This document shows, piece after piece, positions 1 through 9,000 of a stretch of 64,000 nt of DNA. The stretch comes from Sva-07 sp942492715 (GTDB lineage: Bacteria; Actinomycetota; Acidimicrobiia; Acidimicrobiales; Ilumatobacteraceae). Each line of letters starts with the position of its first letter. Within the stretch, counting starts at the first letter, position 1. Under the pieces are notes generated by a model that searched no databases, was not told the origin of the DNA, and saw only the letters and a list, made by a program, of their open reading frames with translations. A program made the position numbers and the translations under genes. The stretch covers positions 434,001 to 498,000 of the forward strand of contig CALOFW010000017.1 of the NCBI GenBank assembly GCA_942492715.1, read 5' to 3'.

Positions 1-1055
1 CGCACCATGTCGCTCATCGAGAGCTTCGCGATGTTGCCCATGCCGGCGATGTCCTCGCCTTTGGCCTTCGCGGCCTTGACCCGCAGGTTGTTGATCCGCC
101 CGAGCTGGCTCATCGTGTAGAGCCGAACGAGGTCCTGGCGGATCGTCGGGTCGTTCGCCACGCCGGCGCCCTGGGCGAGGCTGATCATCATCTTGGAGGT
201 GTCCCGGAACGCTGCCCCACCGCCGGCGGCGGACGGCTTCTTCGGATCGCGCACGTAGTCGCCGGCGCGGGTACCGAGCTGCCCCCCGACGGTTCCCGGA
301 ATCGCTGCGCTCGCCGAGCTGCTTCCACCACCGGATCCGAGCCCTGCACGCTCGTGGGCGAGCGTGGTGTTCGCAACGGCCCAGCCGTTGTTGAGCCCAC
401 CGATCACGGCGTCGGCCGGCACCCGGGCATCGGACATGAACACCTCGTTGAAGAGGGCCCGGCCGGTCAGCTCGCGCAGCGGGCGGACGTCGACGCCCTC
501 CTGGTGCATGTCGATCGCGAAGTACGTGATGCCCTGGTGCTTCGGAACGTCGGAGTTGGTGCGAGCGATCAACATGCCCATGTCGGCGTAGTGGCCGCCG
601 GAGGTCCACACCTTCTGACCGTTGACGATGTACTCCTCGCCGTCGAGCAGCGCCTTGGCCTGCAGCCCCGCGAGATCGGAGCCGGCGCCGGGTTCGCTGA
701 ACAGCTGACACCATGCCTGCTGGCCGGTGACGATGTCGCGGACGTACTTCTCGATCTGCTCGGGGCTGCCGTGCGTGGCGATCGTCGGGGCAGCGAGCAG
801 CAGCCCGAGCCCGCCCGGCGCTCCGAGCGCGCCGAACTCGGCGATCGCGTTGGAGACGAGCACGGCGTCGCCGCGCGACAGCCCGCGCCCGTACGCGTGC
901 TCGGGAAGCGTCGGTGCCGACCAGCCGGCCAGGCCCAAGCGTTCCCACCACTCGGCCACCGTGAGGTCGGGATCCCAGTTCTCCTCGAGCCAGGCGCGCA
1001 CCTCGTCGACGACGTCGTTGCTGGTCGAGGCGGGCCGTTCGGTTGTGTCCGTCAT
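1..1055 (-). CDS. Acyl-CoA dehydrogenase (3' part outside window)
   Basis: FAD-dependent acyl-CoA dehydrogenase, expected to oxidise an acyl-CoA to the 2-enoyl-CoA. The start is the ATG at 1055-1053; 351 codons are visible before the gene leaves the left edge, so the C-terminus is missing. The family signature LFSEPGAGSDLAG lies near residues 120-132 and is followed by the flavin-binding strand VNGQKVWTSGG. A glycine/serine-rich loop near residues 235-250 and the text around it resemble large FadE-type enzymes. The gene diverges from the PadR regulator, with about 175 bp between the start codons. Family is certain; substrate is unknown. Confidence 0.93.
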   Translation of the reverse strand, partial: MTDTTERPASTSNDVVDEVRAWLEENWDPDLTVAEWWERLGLAGWSAPTLPEHAYGRGLSRGDAVLVSNAIAEFGALGAPGGLGLLLAAPTIATHGSPEQIEKYVRDIVTGQQAWCQLFSEPGAGSDLAGLQAKALLDGEEYIVNGQKVWTSGGHYADMGMLIARTNSDVPKHQGITYFAIDMHQEGVDVRPLRELTGRALFNEVFMSDARVPADAVIGGLNNGWAVANTTLAHERAGLGSGGGSSSASAAIPGTVGGQLGTRAGDYVRDPKKPSAAGGGAAFRDTSKMMISLAQGAGVANDPTIRQDLVRLYTMSQLGRINNLRVKAAKAKGEDIAGMGNIAKLSMSDMV

Positions 1056-1119
1056 GCGAACAGCATCGCCGATCGGCACCCGGTGACCCATCATCGAGAG
1101 ATGCCGACCGTGGCGGGGG

Positions 1120-1160
1120 TTGCTTTCCTCGCGACATATCGTTATGCTACCGATATGTCG
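1120..1160 (+). promoter_or_regulatory. Promoter with overlapping PadR-type operator
   Basis: A sigma70-like promoter is readable: -35 TTGCTT at 1120-1125, a 17-bp spacer, and -10 TATGCT at 1143-1148. Embedded in it is a perfect inverted repeat, CGACATATCG (1132-1141) and CGATATGTCG (1151-1160), separated by 9 bp, so the -10 box lies inside the dyad. ACAT/ATGT half-sites are typical of PadR operators. The position implies that the downstream PadR protein represses its own gene and possibly the divergent acyl-CoA dehydrogenase. Confidence 0.75.
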
Positions 1161-1231
1161 TTATGGAAACGTAACGATGAGGTGCCTCACCCGAGACACC
1201 TCCCACCCGGCGACAAGGAGCCGACCACACG

Positions 1232-1843
1232 ATGAACGACGAATTCACCACCATCACCGATCACACCGACAGCGCGACACCGGCCGACAAGGGTCGGGGT
1301 CGACGACGCGGACGCCGACACGGAGGCAACATGCACGACCATTCACACCACCACTTCGCCGAACACGAGCGTGGCGGACGCCACCGGGCCCGCCGAGGCG
1401 CCGTTCCGCTCGCGATCTTCACGTTGCTCGACGAGCGACCGATGCACGGCTACGAGATCATCACCGAGCTCGAGACCCGAAGCGACGGCCGTTGGCGGCC
1501 GAGCCCGGGATCGATCTATCCGACCCTCGACCGCCTCGAGGACCGCGGCGTGCTCACCTCGGCCGAGGTCGACGGCAAGCGCCAGTTCTCGCTGACCGAC
1601 CGGGGGCGACAGCAGCTCGCCGAGATCCGCGCCGCCCAGGGCGACGACGCCGACCTTCCGTGGAACCAGTCGGGCACCGGCGGACGCGGCGAGCTGCGCC
1701 GTCTGATGTCGGAGCTCGGGGGCCAGGTACGCCAGGTGGCCCGCTTCGGCTCCGCCGACCAGCGCACCGCCGCGACCGCCGTGCTCGAGGACACCAAGCG
1801 CAAGCTCTACGAGATCCTCGCCCGCCCGACCACCACCGACTGA
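1232..1843 (+). CDS. PadR family transcriptional regulator
   Basis: DNA-binding regulator of 203 residues. Residues 57-130 carry the PadR winged helix (AIFTLLDERPMHGYEI, then SPGSIYPTLDRLEDRGVL and the wing SLTDRGRQQL). The C-terminal helical part (about 150-203) should form the dimerisation domain. Residues 20-55 are unusual: arginine-rich and then histidine-rich (HDHSHHHF), which could bind metal or nucleic acid. The ATG is preceded by AAGGAG at the right distance. A perfect dyad in its own promoter suggests autoregulation. The regulated targets are unknown. Confidence 0.92.
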   Translation: MNDEFTTITDHTDSATPADKGRGRRRGRRHGGNMHDHSHHHFAEHERGGRHRARRGAVPLAIFTLLDERPMHGYEIITELETRSDGRWRPSPGSIYPTLDRLEDRGVLTSAEVDGKRQFSLTDRGRQQLAEIRAAQGDDADLPWNQSGTGGRGELRRLMSELGGQVRQVARFGSADQRTAATAVLEDTKRKLYEILARPTTTD

Positions 1844-1860
1844 GCACCCCTGCGCCACCC

Positions 1861-1983
1861 GTTTGCGTGCACTTTCGGGTGATCCGTCCCACTGAAATCT
1901 GTACGCAAGCGTCGACAGCCTCGGGCGCCGACGTTTGCGCCGCAATTCGGGTGGTCCACCCCACCCAAGTCCGCACGCAAACG
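1861..1983. repeat. Pair of 51-bp hairpin-forming intergenic repeats
   Basis: Two imperfect copies, 1861-1911 and 1933-1983, align without gaps at about 36 of 51 positions. Each begins GTTTGCG and ends with the complement (CGCAAGC or CGCAAAC), so each can fold on itself; the second has a further inner stem (GGGTGG/CCACCC). They fill the gap between the convergent PadR and molybdenum hydroxylase genes. They may act as bidirectional terminators or belong to a dispersed REP-like family. Confidence 0.6.
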
Positions 1984-2014
1984 TGATGGATGCCGGGGTG
2001 CGACTGCCGGTGGG

Positions 2015-4642
2015 TCAGGCGCGGCGCATCGGGAGGGTGGTGCGCCACTGGCCGTCGACGGCGTGGAGCGCCGCGGCGACCGCCGGCGCGGTCGGCACCA
2101 GACCGATCTCACCGACGCCCTTGATCCCGAACGGCGACCGCGGCTGAGGCACCTCGACGAGCTGCACCTCGATCTCGGGCACGTCCTTCGCCCGGAGGAT
2201 CCCGAGCGAGCGCAGCGTCATGTTGGTGGGGAAGCCGGTCTCGGGGTCGGTCGGGAACTCCTCGGTGAGTGCGTAGCCGAGCCCCATGTGCACGCTCCCC
2301 TCCACCTGACCCTCCACCAGTGTCGGGTTGACGGCCCGGCCGACGTCGTGGACGGCGACGACCTTCTCGATGTCGCCGGTCTCGGGGTCGGCGATCACCA
2401 ACTGGGTGGCGAAGCTGAACACCGAGTGGATCGTCGGATTCTTCACCGACGGGTCACCGAGTTTCTGCGTCCAGTCGACGACGTACTCGCCCTCGTAGTC
2501 GACGCCGATCTCGCAGCCGCCCGTCAGTGCCGCGGCGGAAGCGTCGAGCACCGATCCGGCGACCATCAGCGTGCCCCGCGATCCCGTGGTCTGGCCGAAG
2601 CCGAGCTCACGTGTCGTGTCGACGATCACGTCGATGCGGTTCGGATCGACTCCCAACTCCTGCGCCGCGACCTGCAACGCCACCGTGTGTACGCCCTGGC
2701 CCATCTCGGTCCAGCCGTGCCGCACCTCGACACGTCCCGGCGAGTCGCCCACCGATGGCAGGAACCGGATCACGGCTTTCGACACCTCGAGGAAGCCATT
2801 GCCGAGCCCCGAGTTCTTCAACCCGAGACCCAGCCCGACTGCCTTGCCCGCGGCGATCGCTGCGTCGTACGACGCCTTGATCTGGTCGAGGCACGCCTCG
2901 GCGCCGCCGGCACCGTCGTCCATGATCTGGCCTGGGCCCCACTCCTCGCCGGGCTTGATCACATTGCGTTTGCGGATCTCCCACCCGGAGATGCCGACCT
3001 GCTCGGCGAGTCGGTCGAGCACACCCTCCATCGCGAACTGCGCCTGGTTGGCACCGAACCCACGGAACGCACCGCAGACGAGGTTGTTCGTCCGCACGGC
3101 GATCGTCTCGATGTCGATCGACGGCCACCGGTAGGGCCCACATGCGTGCCCAGCAGCCCGTTCGAGCACCTTCATCCCAACGCTGGCGTAGGCACCCGAG
3201 TCGCCGAGGCCGCGCACCTTCAGCGCGGTCACGTTGCCATCGGCATCGCACCCCGCCCAGTACTCGAGCTCGATCGGATGCCGTTTGGCGTGCATCCGGA
3301 AGCTCTCCTCGCGCGACAAGGTGCACTTCACCGGACGCCCGACCTTCCAGGCGGCGAGCGCGGTCTGCGCCTGGTTGCTCATGTCCTCCTTGCCGCCGAA
3401 GGCGCCGCCGTTGGACACCAGCTCGACGGTGACCCGCGACGGATCGACGTCGAGCACGGCGGCGATGTCGTTGCGGTCGTCCCACACGCCCTGCCCACCG
3501 GAGTACACGTGCAACGTGCGGCTGCCGCCGTCGCCGCTGGGCACGGCCAGGGTCGACTCCGGCTCGAGGAACGCGTGCTCGACGCGCTGAGTCTGGAACG
3601 TCTCGTGCACGGTGAACGCACTCGCGGCGAACGCCTCGTCGAAGTCGGCACCGCGCGTGTAGGCGCTGGTCGACAGCACGTTGGAGTCGGTGCCCCACAC
3701 CGACAGCGGCGCGTTGTCGGACAGCGCGGCGCGGGCATCGGTGTTCGGCGGATGGACCGTGTAGGAGACGTCGACCAGTTGCGCCGCCGCGCGTGCGTGG
3801 TCGCGCGTGTCGGCCACGACCACAGCAAGGACGTCACCGGCGTACGAGGTCCGACCCCCGACCGGGATCATCACGGGCCAGTCCTTGTGGATGATGCCGA
3901 CCCGCAGCTCGCCGGGCAGGTCGTCGGCCGTGAACACCGCCTCGACCCCCGGTGCGGCCAACGCGGCGGACGCATCGATCGACACGATGTCGGCGCGGGC
4001 GTGATCGGTCAGGTGGAGCGCGGCGTGGAGCATGCCCGGTACGCGAATGTCGTCGACGTAGCCACGGTCGCCGAGCGTCAGGGGCGCAGCTTCGTACTTC
4101 GCTCCCCCGCCACCGACAGTGTCGGAGAGCGCCGGCGTGCACACCGCCCCCTGCGCGACGGCCTCGATCGCATCGAGGACCTTGACGTAGCCCGTGCACC
4201 GACAGAGGTGCGCCCCGAGGTGCGGCGCCATCTTGTCCCGGGTGAGCTCGGCGCCCTTCTTGTCGATCTGTGCCTTGGCCCGCATCACGATGCCCGGAAT
4301 GCAGAACCCGCACTGCAGCCCACCGCAGGCGGCGAACGCGTCGGCGAACGCCTGACGCTCGCGGTCGTCGACGCCTTCGAGCGTGACGACCGACGATCCC
4401 TCGACCTTGTCCATGTCGCACTGGCAGGCGACGATCGCCTTGCCGTCGACGAACACCGTGCAGCAGCCGCACTGGCCCGACGGCGAGCACCCGTCCTTGG
4501 GCGAGGTGATGTCGAGCTCCTCGCGTAGCGCAGCGAGCAGGTGCGGGTGCGAACGCCGGACCGTGACAGGGGTTCCGTTCACGACGAACGACACGCGAGC
4601 GTTGTCATCGAGAGCTGCGGACGCGTCAGCGAGTTCGGTCAC
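2015..4642 (-). CDS. Xanthine dehydrogenase/aldehyde oxidase-type molybdenum hydroxylase, Fe-S and Mo domains fused
   Basis: 875-residue molybdopterin hydroxylase acting on a purine, aldehyde or similar heterocycle. Residues 18-95 form the plant-type [2Fe-2S] domain (Cys52, Cys58, Cys61, Cys73). Residues 100-165 form the second [2Fe-2S] domain (CGFC at 111-114, CRC at 147-149). The rest is the Mo-binding region, ending in GVGEIG with the likely catalytic Glu845. No FAD domain is fused or encoded nearby, so the electron acceptor is unclear. The order matches the fused selenium-dependent-xanthine-dehydrogenase-like branch (family resemblance only). The start is GTG; no good ribosome binding site is visible, but the ferredoxin fold begins about residue 17, so little room exists for a later start. 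Confidence 0.92.
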   Translation of the reverse strand: MTELADASAALDDNARVSFVVNGTPVTVRRSHPHLLAALREELDITSPKDGCSPSGQCGCCTVFVDGKAIVACQCDMDKVEGSSVVTLEGVDDRERQAFADAFAACGGLQCGFCIPGIVMRAKAQIDKKGAELTRDKMAPHLGAHLCRCTGYVKVLDAIEAVAQGAVCTPALSDTVGGGGAKYEAAPLTLGDRGYVDDIRVPGMLHAALHLTDHARADIVSIDASAALAAPGVEAVFTADDLPGELRVGIIHKDWPVMIPVGGRTSYAGDVLAVVVADTRDHARAAAQLVDVSYTVHPPNTDARAALSDNAPLSVWGTDSNVLSTSAYTRGADFDEAFAASAFTVHETFQTQRVEHAFLEPESTLAVPSGDGGSRTLHVYSGGQGVWDDRNDIAAVLDVDPSRVTVELVSNGGAFGGKEDMSNQAQTALAAWKVGRPVKCTLSREESFRMHAKRHPIELEYWAGCDADGNVTALKVRGLGDSGAYASVGMKVLERAAGHACGPYRWPSIDIETIAVRTNNLVCGAFRGFGANQAQFAMEGVLDRLAEQVGISGWEIRKRNVIKPGEEWGPGQIMDDGAGGAEACLDQIKASYDAAIAAGKAVGLGLGLKNSGLGNGFLEVSKAVIRFLPSVGDSPGRVEVRHGWTEMGQGVHTVALQVAAQELGVDPNRIDVIVDTTRELGFGQTTGSRGTLMVAGSVLDASAAALTGGCEIGVDYEGEYVVDWTQKLGDPSVKNPTIHSVFSFATQLVIADPETGDIEKVVAVHDVGRAVNPTLVEGQVEGSVHMGLGYALTEEFPTDPETGFPTNMTLRSLGILRAKDVPEIEVQLVEVPQPRSPFGIKGVGEIGLVPTAPAVAAALHAVDGQWRTTLPMRRA

Positions 4643-5584
4643 GTTTACAGTTTGTCAAAGCTGAGGCCCGCTGTCAGGCCTGTGGGTGTGGCGTAACGCG
4701 CCATTCACTCGACGACGATGTCGCGTGCCCGATGTGCGGGCAGGCAGGGTGCCAACGGCTCGGGCGCGAGACGCGGCCGAGCGGTGGCCTCTCCCGTCGG
4801 AGCTGGCGTCAAGCCTCCGGCGAACCCGGCGCCGGGCGGGGCCCGACGGTTGCTTCGACGATCGGGATCACCGCGTCCATCCAGCCTTCGAATCCGTCCA
4901 CTTGGGCGAGCAGGCCGAGGTGCATGTCAGCGTCGTCGCCGACGGTGGTGTGGAGGGGAGTCGACGGGTACGCGGTACCGGGCACCCGGCTCGCGAGCGA
5001 GCTCACGTTGACGATCACGCCGGGTCCTGGACTCGCCGTCTCGATCCGGGTCCCTCAGCGGACTGCCGAGGTGACACCACGAGCGGGGCTCCGAGTCGAA
5101 GCTGCTTGGGACACCGCTGATCCGGCACCGGGGTGATTCAATCGAAATTGTCCGCGGATGGTCAGACGTCACCCGACTCCCTGTCTTCAGACTCGTTGTC
5201 GGCTATGCAATTCGGCGGCTCGCTCCAATGGACTTCGCGTTCGGCCTTGTGACCGAAGATTGCGCCAACGCCAAGCGCGATGGCTCCCAGGAACCTGCGG
5301 AGCAGCTTCACGCTCACAGTCTGGTCGACGCAGTTCGTCCCAAAGGGAACCCGAAATCGGACGTGTCGTCGTGTGCCCCTCGCCAACCAGGGCAGTTTCT
5401 TCGTTGGGGTTCGCTTGTCCCGCAGAGCATCACAGGGCGGACGGCGACGCCTGAAGCCGCGTCGCAAGACCTTCGATTGATCTGTCTCATCTGGGTGGTA
5501 CGAGACGATCTGGCGGCGGGAGACCATCCGTTACGCCGCAGCCGCAGGGAGACGGTCTGAGCCGACCGTGCCCCCGGCGCAACG
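4643..5584. other. Long region without a confident gene
   Basis: About 940 bp lies between the molybdenum hydroxylase and the Fur-family gene. Reading frames on both strands are short, arginine-rich or of mixed composition, and base composition is more even than in the flanking genes. A minus-strand frame at 5162-5527 contains a possible hydrophobic stretch (FLGAIALGVGAIFG) but has no recognisable homology or start signal. The only family-like segment is the remnant at 4809-5054. The region looks like decaying or intergenic DNA. Confidence 0.45.
4809..5054 (-). pseudogene. Possible short-chain dehydrogenase remnant
   Basis: The minus strand encodes an open stretch of about 80 codons containing PGVIVNVSSLASRVPGTAYP, which resembles the catalytic-serine strand of short-chain dehydrogenases (I-V-N-V-S-S). 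The stretch has no Rossmann glycine motif upstream, a stop codon lies just before it, and the text downstream (HLGLLAQVDGFEGWMDAVI) does not match the expected YxxxK region. It may be a fragment of an SDR fused to other debris. Confidence is low because the match is short. Confidence 0.25.
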
Positions 5585-5992
5585 CTAGGGGCAGGCGGGG
5601 CAGCGGACGGAGAGAGCGAAATGGCCGAGGGAGAGGCGCAGGTGGTACACGGTGTCGAGGCGCGCGGCGAGATCGTCGAGTTCCTCGGCGGGGAGGTCGA
5701 TCACGGCCCCACAGCCCTCGCAGACCGCAGTGATCGTGCGGGTGCCCGCCCAGCGGTAGGAAGCGGGGCCGTGGCCGAGGTGGACGTGCTCGATCACCCC
5801 GACCTCCTCGAAGTGCGAGAGCGACCGGTACACGGTGGCGAGGTCGATGTCGTCGTGCCGTTCCGCGAGTTCCTCGGCGGTGACCCGTCCGCCGAGGTCG
5901 TAGAGGTCCTCCAGGAGCACCCGCCGCGCCCGCGTCAGCCGACCGCCGCCTTCGCGGACCCGGTCGAGTGCTTCGTCGAACGCCACGGTCAC
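5585..5992 (-). CDS. Fur family metal-responsive regulator
   Basis: 135-residue Fur/Zur-type repressor. The winged helix spans about residues 15-75 (LATVYRSLSHFEEVGVIEHV is the recognition region). Structural zinc cysteines are present as CEGC (91-94) and CPAC (131-134). His69, His71 and His74 sit in the usual regulatory site region. The hinge motif normally rich in histidine before the first CxxC reads TRTITAVC, so one canonical metal ligand set is absent and metal specificity cannot be predicted. The gene lies 39 bp downstream of the membrane-anchored protein gene on the same strand and probably ends that transcript. Confidence 0.88.
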   Translation of the reverse strand: MTVAFDEALDRVREGGGRLTRARRVLLEDLYDLGGRVTAEELAERHDDIDLATVYRSLSHFEEVGVIEHVHLGHGPASYRWAGTRTITAVCEGCGAVIDLPAEELDDLAARLDTVYHLRLSLGHFALSVRCPACP

Positions 5993-6031
5993 GGTGTCAG
6001 CGTAGGTCGAACCTGGTCCGGCTGAACGGTC

Positions 6032-8008
6032 TCAGGACAGGTCGTAGGAGATCCAGCGGTTGCCGATCTGCACGAGCGCACGCTCGTCGTTGGCCACCGC
6101 GACGAGCGGTCCCTCGAGGCCGCCGTCGTCGTCGAGGTCGTCGACGACGAAGCGTTCGCCGTCGACCGAGGCCAGCAACCACAGGTCCGGCGAGTACTCG
6201 GCCCCCTCGAAGCCGCCGTACCGCTCCTCCTCGGCGGCGTTGAGCACCTCGGTCGGGATCACCACGATCACGTCGCCGGTCTCCGGGTCGCTGACCGTCA
6301 CGCCGTCGATGCCGAACTCGAAACTCGACTCGTCGCCCGGTCCGAATCGGGCCAGGTTCTCGGTGACGATCACCTCGCCGGTCGCGGCGTCGCTCAGCTC
6401 GAAGACACCTGATGGTTGGCGGATCGTCAGGCGATAGCCGTCGACCTCGACGATCAACGGTTCCATGGGCACCGCTTGCACACCGGCATCGATCACGATC
6501 GCCGAGCCGGATGACCCGGGGCCGCTGAAGCCGCCGTTTCCGGCAGCGGGCAGTCCCGACACCGCGAGCGGTTCGGCCCCGTCGCCGGTGGCGTCGAGCC
6601 GGTAGAGGTCGAGGGTGCCGTCCGCGCCGGTTGCCAGGACGATCACCCCGTCGTCGAACGTGAAGGCTCCGCTGACGTACGCGTCGGGGTCGGGCAGTGC
6701 TCGCTCCGTCCAGACTCGACCGTCGGGCGAGAAACCGATCCCGTCACCCCACTGCACGAACCCCGCGGAGGTCGCGAGCAGCTCACCGAAACGGATCGAG
6801 GTCTCCGACGGGGCAGCCTGACCATCCCACGTCGATGACCACACCGTCGACGTGTAGCCACCCTCGTCGAGGAGGGCAACGATCTCGGGGCCGACGCCGA
6901 GCTCCTCCCAGGTGTAGCGAGTGGTCGACTGCCCGCTGCCATCGTCGACCTGCACGTCGATACCGGTGCCGTCGAAGCTCGACCCGTACCCACCGTCGGT
7001 CGAGAGCTCCGGGCGGGAGAGCCCCGCCTCGCGCACCAGTGTGAGCGGGTCGGGGTTGACCGATTCGAACACGGTGAGCGCCCATCCGTTCGCGTTGGCA
7101 ACGAGTCCCTGGGTGTTGACGATGCGGCTGATGCCGGTGGGAAGCTCGACGTCGGGACCGGGCACCGTCACCTCCTGTGTCGTCCAGGTTGCAAGGTCGG
7201 GGGTGCTCGCCACGGTGAAGCTGCCCGTCTCGTTCGAGAACCCGTCGGCGCTGCGCGGCTGGAAGGCCACGACGAGACGATCGTCGACCGTGGCGACGTT
7301 GGTCAGGTAGCCGGCGTCTGCCGGAAGCGTCAGGTCGATCGGTTCCCACTCGCTGCCGTCGGTGGTGAACCGGGCCTCGATGTCGGGCGGCGCAGTGACG
7401 GGGACGCCGTAGATCGCATCGGACGCCTCGGGATTGTCACGCAGGACAGCGGACACCTCCTCGAGCAGGCCGGCCTCCGACAACATCCGCGTTGCTTCCT
7501 CGATCGTCGGCGGCAGTTCGCCGTCGAAGAGGTCGATCACTTCCTGCGGGAAGAGGGCGGTCACGTCCTCCGGTAGCTCACCGGGCAACGGCTGGGATTG
7601 GAGCACCGTCGAGCCGGCGAGGAAGCCGTCGCCCCACGGCACCACCCATTCCGCGAACTCGGGCGATCCGCCCTCGCCCGCAGTGACGCCCGGAATCGCC
7701 GACCGGTCGAGCACGGTCACCTGCGTGCCCGTGGCATCGGCGGAGGGCGTCTCGGCGCCGGGGATCTCGGTGCTCGTCACCTCGGGCGTCGTCGGCTCCG
7801 AACCGCCGTCGACGGTGTCGGCAATGGTGACCTCGGCGGTCGCGATCGTGTCGGGCTCGTCGGATCCGCCGAGCACCACGAGGACGACCGCACCCACCAC
7901 CAGCACCGCAGCTGCGCCGATCGCCAGCCCCACCCGGGTCCGTGTCGATGACCGACCACTCGGGGGTTCGATCGGCAGATCGGGCTGGGCGGTCGCGGAG
8001 GAATCCAC
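6032..8008 (-). CDS. Membrane-anchored extracytoplasmic protein, probably beta-propeller-like
   Basis: Unrecognised protein of about 658 residues. A short cytoplasmic N-terminus is followed by one transmembrane segment (VGLAIGAAAVLVVGAVVLVV, about residues 26-45) and then a long acidic, Ser/Thr-rich exterior. Repeated phrases such as FTTDGSEWEPIDLTLP, TPDLATWTTQEV and SPDGRVWTERALPDP recall the blades of sialidase-like or exo-alpha propellers. The GTG at 8008 is chosen because the only longer start, at 8179, would overlap the preceding amidase gene by about 100 bp; GGAGG abuts this GTG, so the true start is uncertain. The function is unknown. Confidence 0.75.
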   Translation of the reverse strand: MDSSATAQPDLPIEPPSGRSSTRTRVGLAIGAAAVLVVGAVVLVVLGGSDEPDTIATAEVTIADTVDGGSEPTTPEVTSTEIPGAETPSADATGTQVTVLDRSAIPGVTAGEGGSPEFAEWVVPWGDGFLAGSTVLQSQPLPGELPEDVTALFPQEVIDLFDGELPPTIEEATRMLSEAGLLEEVSAVLRDNPEASDAIYGVPVTAPPDIEARFTTDGSEWEPIDLTLPADAGYLTNVATVDDRLVVAFQPRSADGFSNETGSFTVASTPDLATWTTQEVTVPGPDVELPTGISRIVNTQGLVANANGWALTVFESVNPDPLTLVREAGLSRPELSTDGGYGSSFDGTGIDVQVDDGSGQSTTRYTWEELGVGPEIVALLDEGGYTSTVWSSTWDGQAAPSETSIRFGELLATSAGFVQWGDGIGFSPDGRVWTERALPDPDAYVSGAFTFDDGVIVLATGADGTLDLYRLDATGDGAEPLAVSGLPAAGNGGFSGPGSSGSAIVIDAGVQAVPMEPLIVEVDGYRLTIRQPSGVFELSDAATGEVIVTENLARFGPGDESSFEFGIDGVTVSDPETGDVIVVIPTEVLNAAEEERYGGFEGAEYSPDLWLLASVDGERFVVDDLDDDGGLEGPLVAVANDERALVQIGNRWISYDLS

Positions 8009-8076
8009 CCTCCGATGGTCACACAGATCGACGAGGACATGAAGGGATTTCGCGATCGGAAACGTTGCGGGATGCG

Positions 8077-9000
8077 TCAGCGATGCGGCTCGGCGATCGC
8101 GCCGTACAGCTCGGGGCGGCGGTACGTCGCGAAGTCGAACAACGTGCCCGTGTACTGCGCGCACCAGTCGAGGTCGCACTCGGCAACGATCAGCTCGTCG
8201 CCGTTGGTGGTGGCCTTCGCGAGTAGTTCACCGGACGGGGCGAAGATCGACGACTCGGCGAGCGAGTCGACGCCCTCCTCCACGCCACCCTTGGCCACGC
8301 CCACGACGAACGTGCCGTTCTGGTACGCACCCGCCGACATCACGAGCTGGTTGTGGAACCCCTGGAGCGGGTCCTGGCTCGGGTCGGGGGCGTAGTGCAG
8401 CGGCGTGTTGTAGCCGCACAGGATCAACTCCACGCCCTGGAGTCCCATCAGCCGGTAGCTCTCGGGCCAGCGCCGGTCGTTGCAGATCATCATCCCGACG
8501 CGACCGCCGAACGCGTCCCACACCCCGAACCCGTCGGGCGACGGCTCGAAGTAGTAGCGCTCGGCGTGCTGGAACGGCCGATCGGGCTCGTTGCCGGCAT
8601 GGCCGGGGATGTGGACCTTCTTGAACGTGCCGACGATCGTGCCGTCACGTTCGACGAGTGTCTGGACGTTCCACCGGTGCTGCGTGCCGTCCGGCGCGTC
8701 CTCCAGCAGTGCGTAGCCGAGGCAGAAGCCGATCTCGAGGTGCTTCGCCTCGTCGAACAGGGGCTGCGTCGCCTCGTTCGGCATCGTCCGTTCGTAGAAG
8801 TGATCGGTGGTCGAGATGTCGTCGACGAACCATCGCGGGAAGAACGTGGTGAGCGCGAGTTCGGGGAACACGACGAGGTCGGCGCCCTGGCTGGCCGCCT
8901 CCTGCAGGAGCACGATCATCCGCTCGACGACCGATGCCCGGTCGTCGGCGAGTTGAACCGGACCGAGCTGGGCGCCGGCGACGGTGACAATGCGAGTCAT
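8077..9000 (-). CDS. N-carbamoyl-D-amino acid hydrolase-like carbon-nitrogen hydrolase
   Basis: 307-residue nitrilase-superfamily amidase. The catalytic triad is visible: Glu47 (FPELALTTFF), a lysine at about 128 (FKKVHIPGHAG) and Cys173 (MMICNDRRWPE). The motifs FPELALTTFFPRW and ICNDRRWPE are characteristic of N-carbamoyl-D-amino-acid amidohydrolase, which releases the D-amino acid, CO2 and ammonia. Its ATG overlaps the stop of the upstream EssC-like gene (ATGA at 9000-8997), so the two should be translationally coupled. No hydantoinase or racemase lies nearby, so the physiological substrate may be a different N-carbamoyl compound. Confidence 0.9.
   Translation of the reverse strand: MTRIVTVAGAQLGPVQLADDRASVVERMIVLLQEAASQGADLVVFPELALTTFFPRWFVDDISTTDHFYERTMPNEATQPLFDEAKHLEIGFCLGYALLEDAPDGTQHRWNVQTLVERDGTIVGTFKKVHIPGHAGNEPDRPFQHAERYYFEPSPDGFGVWDAFGGRVGMMICNDRRWPESYRLMGLQGVELILCGYNTPLHYAPDPSQDPLQGFHNQLVMSAGAYQNGTFVVGVAKGGVEEGVDSLAESSIFAPSGELLAKATTNGDELIVAECDLDWCAQYTGTLFDFATYRRPELYGAIAEPHR

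Noticed and set aside
2063..4528. 821-codon open frame on the plus strand opposite the molybdenum hydroxylase
   Set aside because: The opposite strand encodes Cys and Mo motifs in order, whereas this frame has no motifs and no ribosome binding site.
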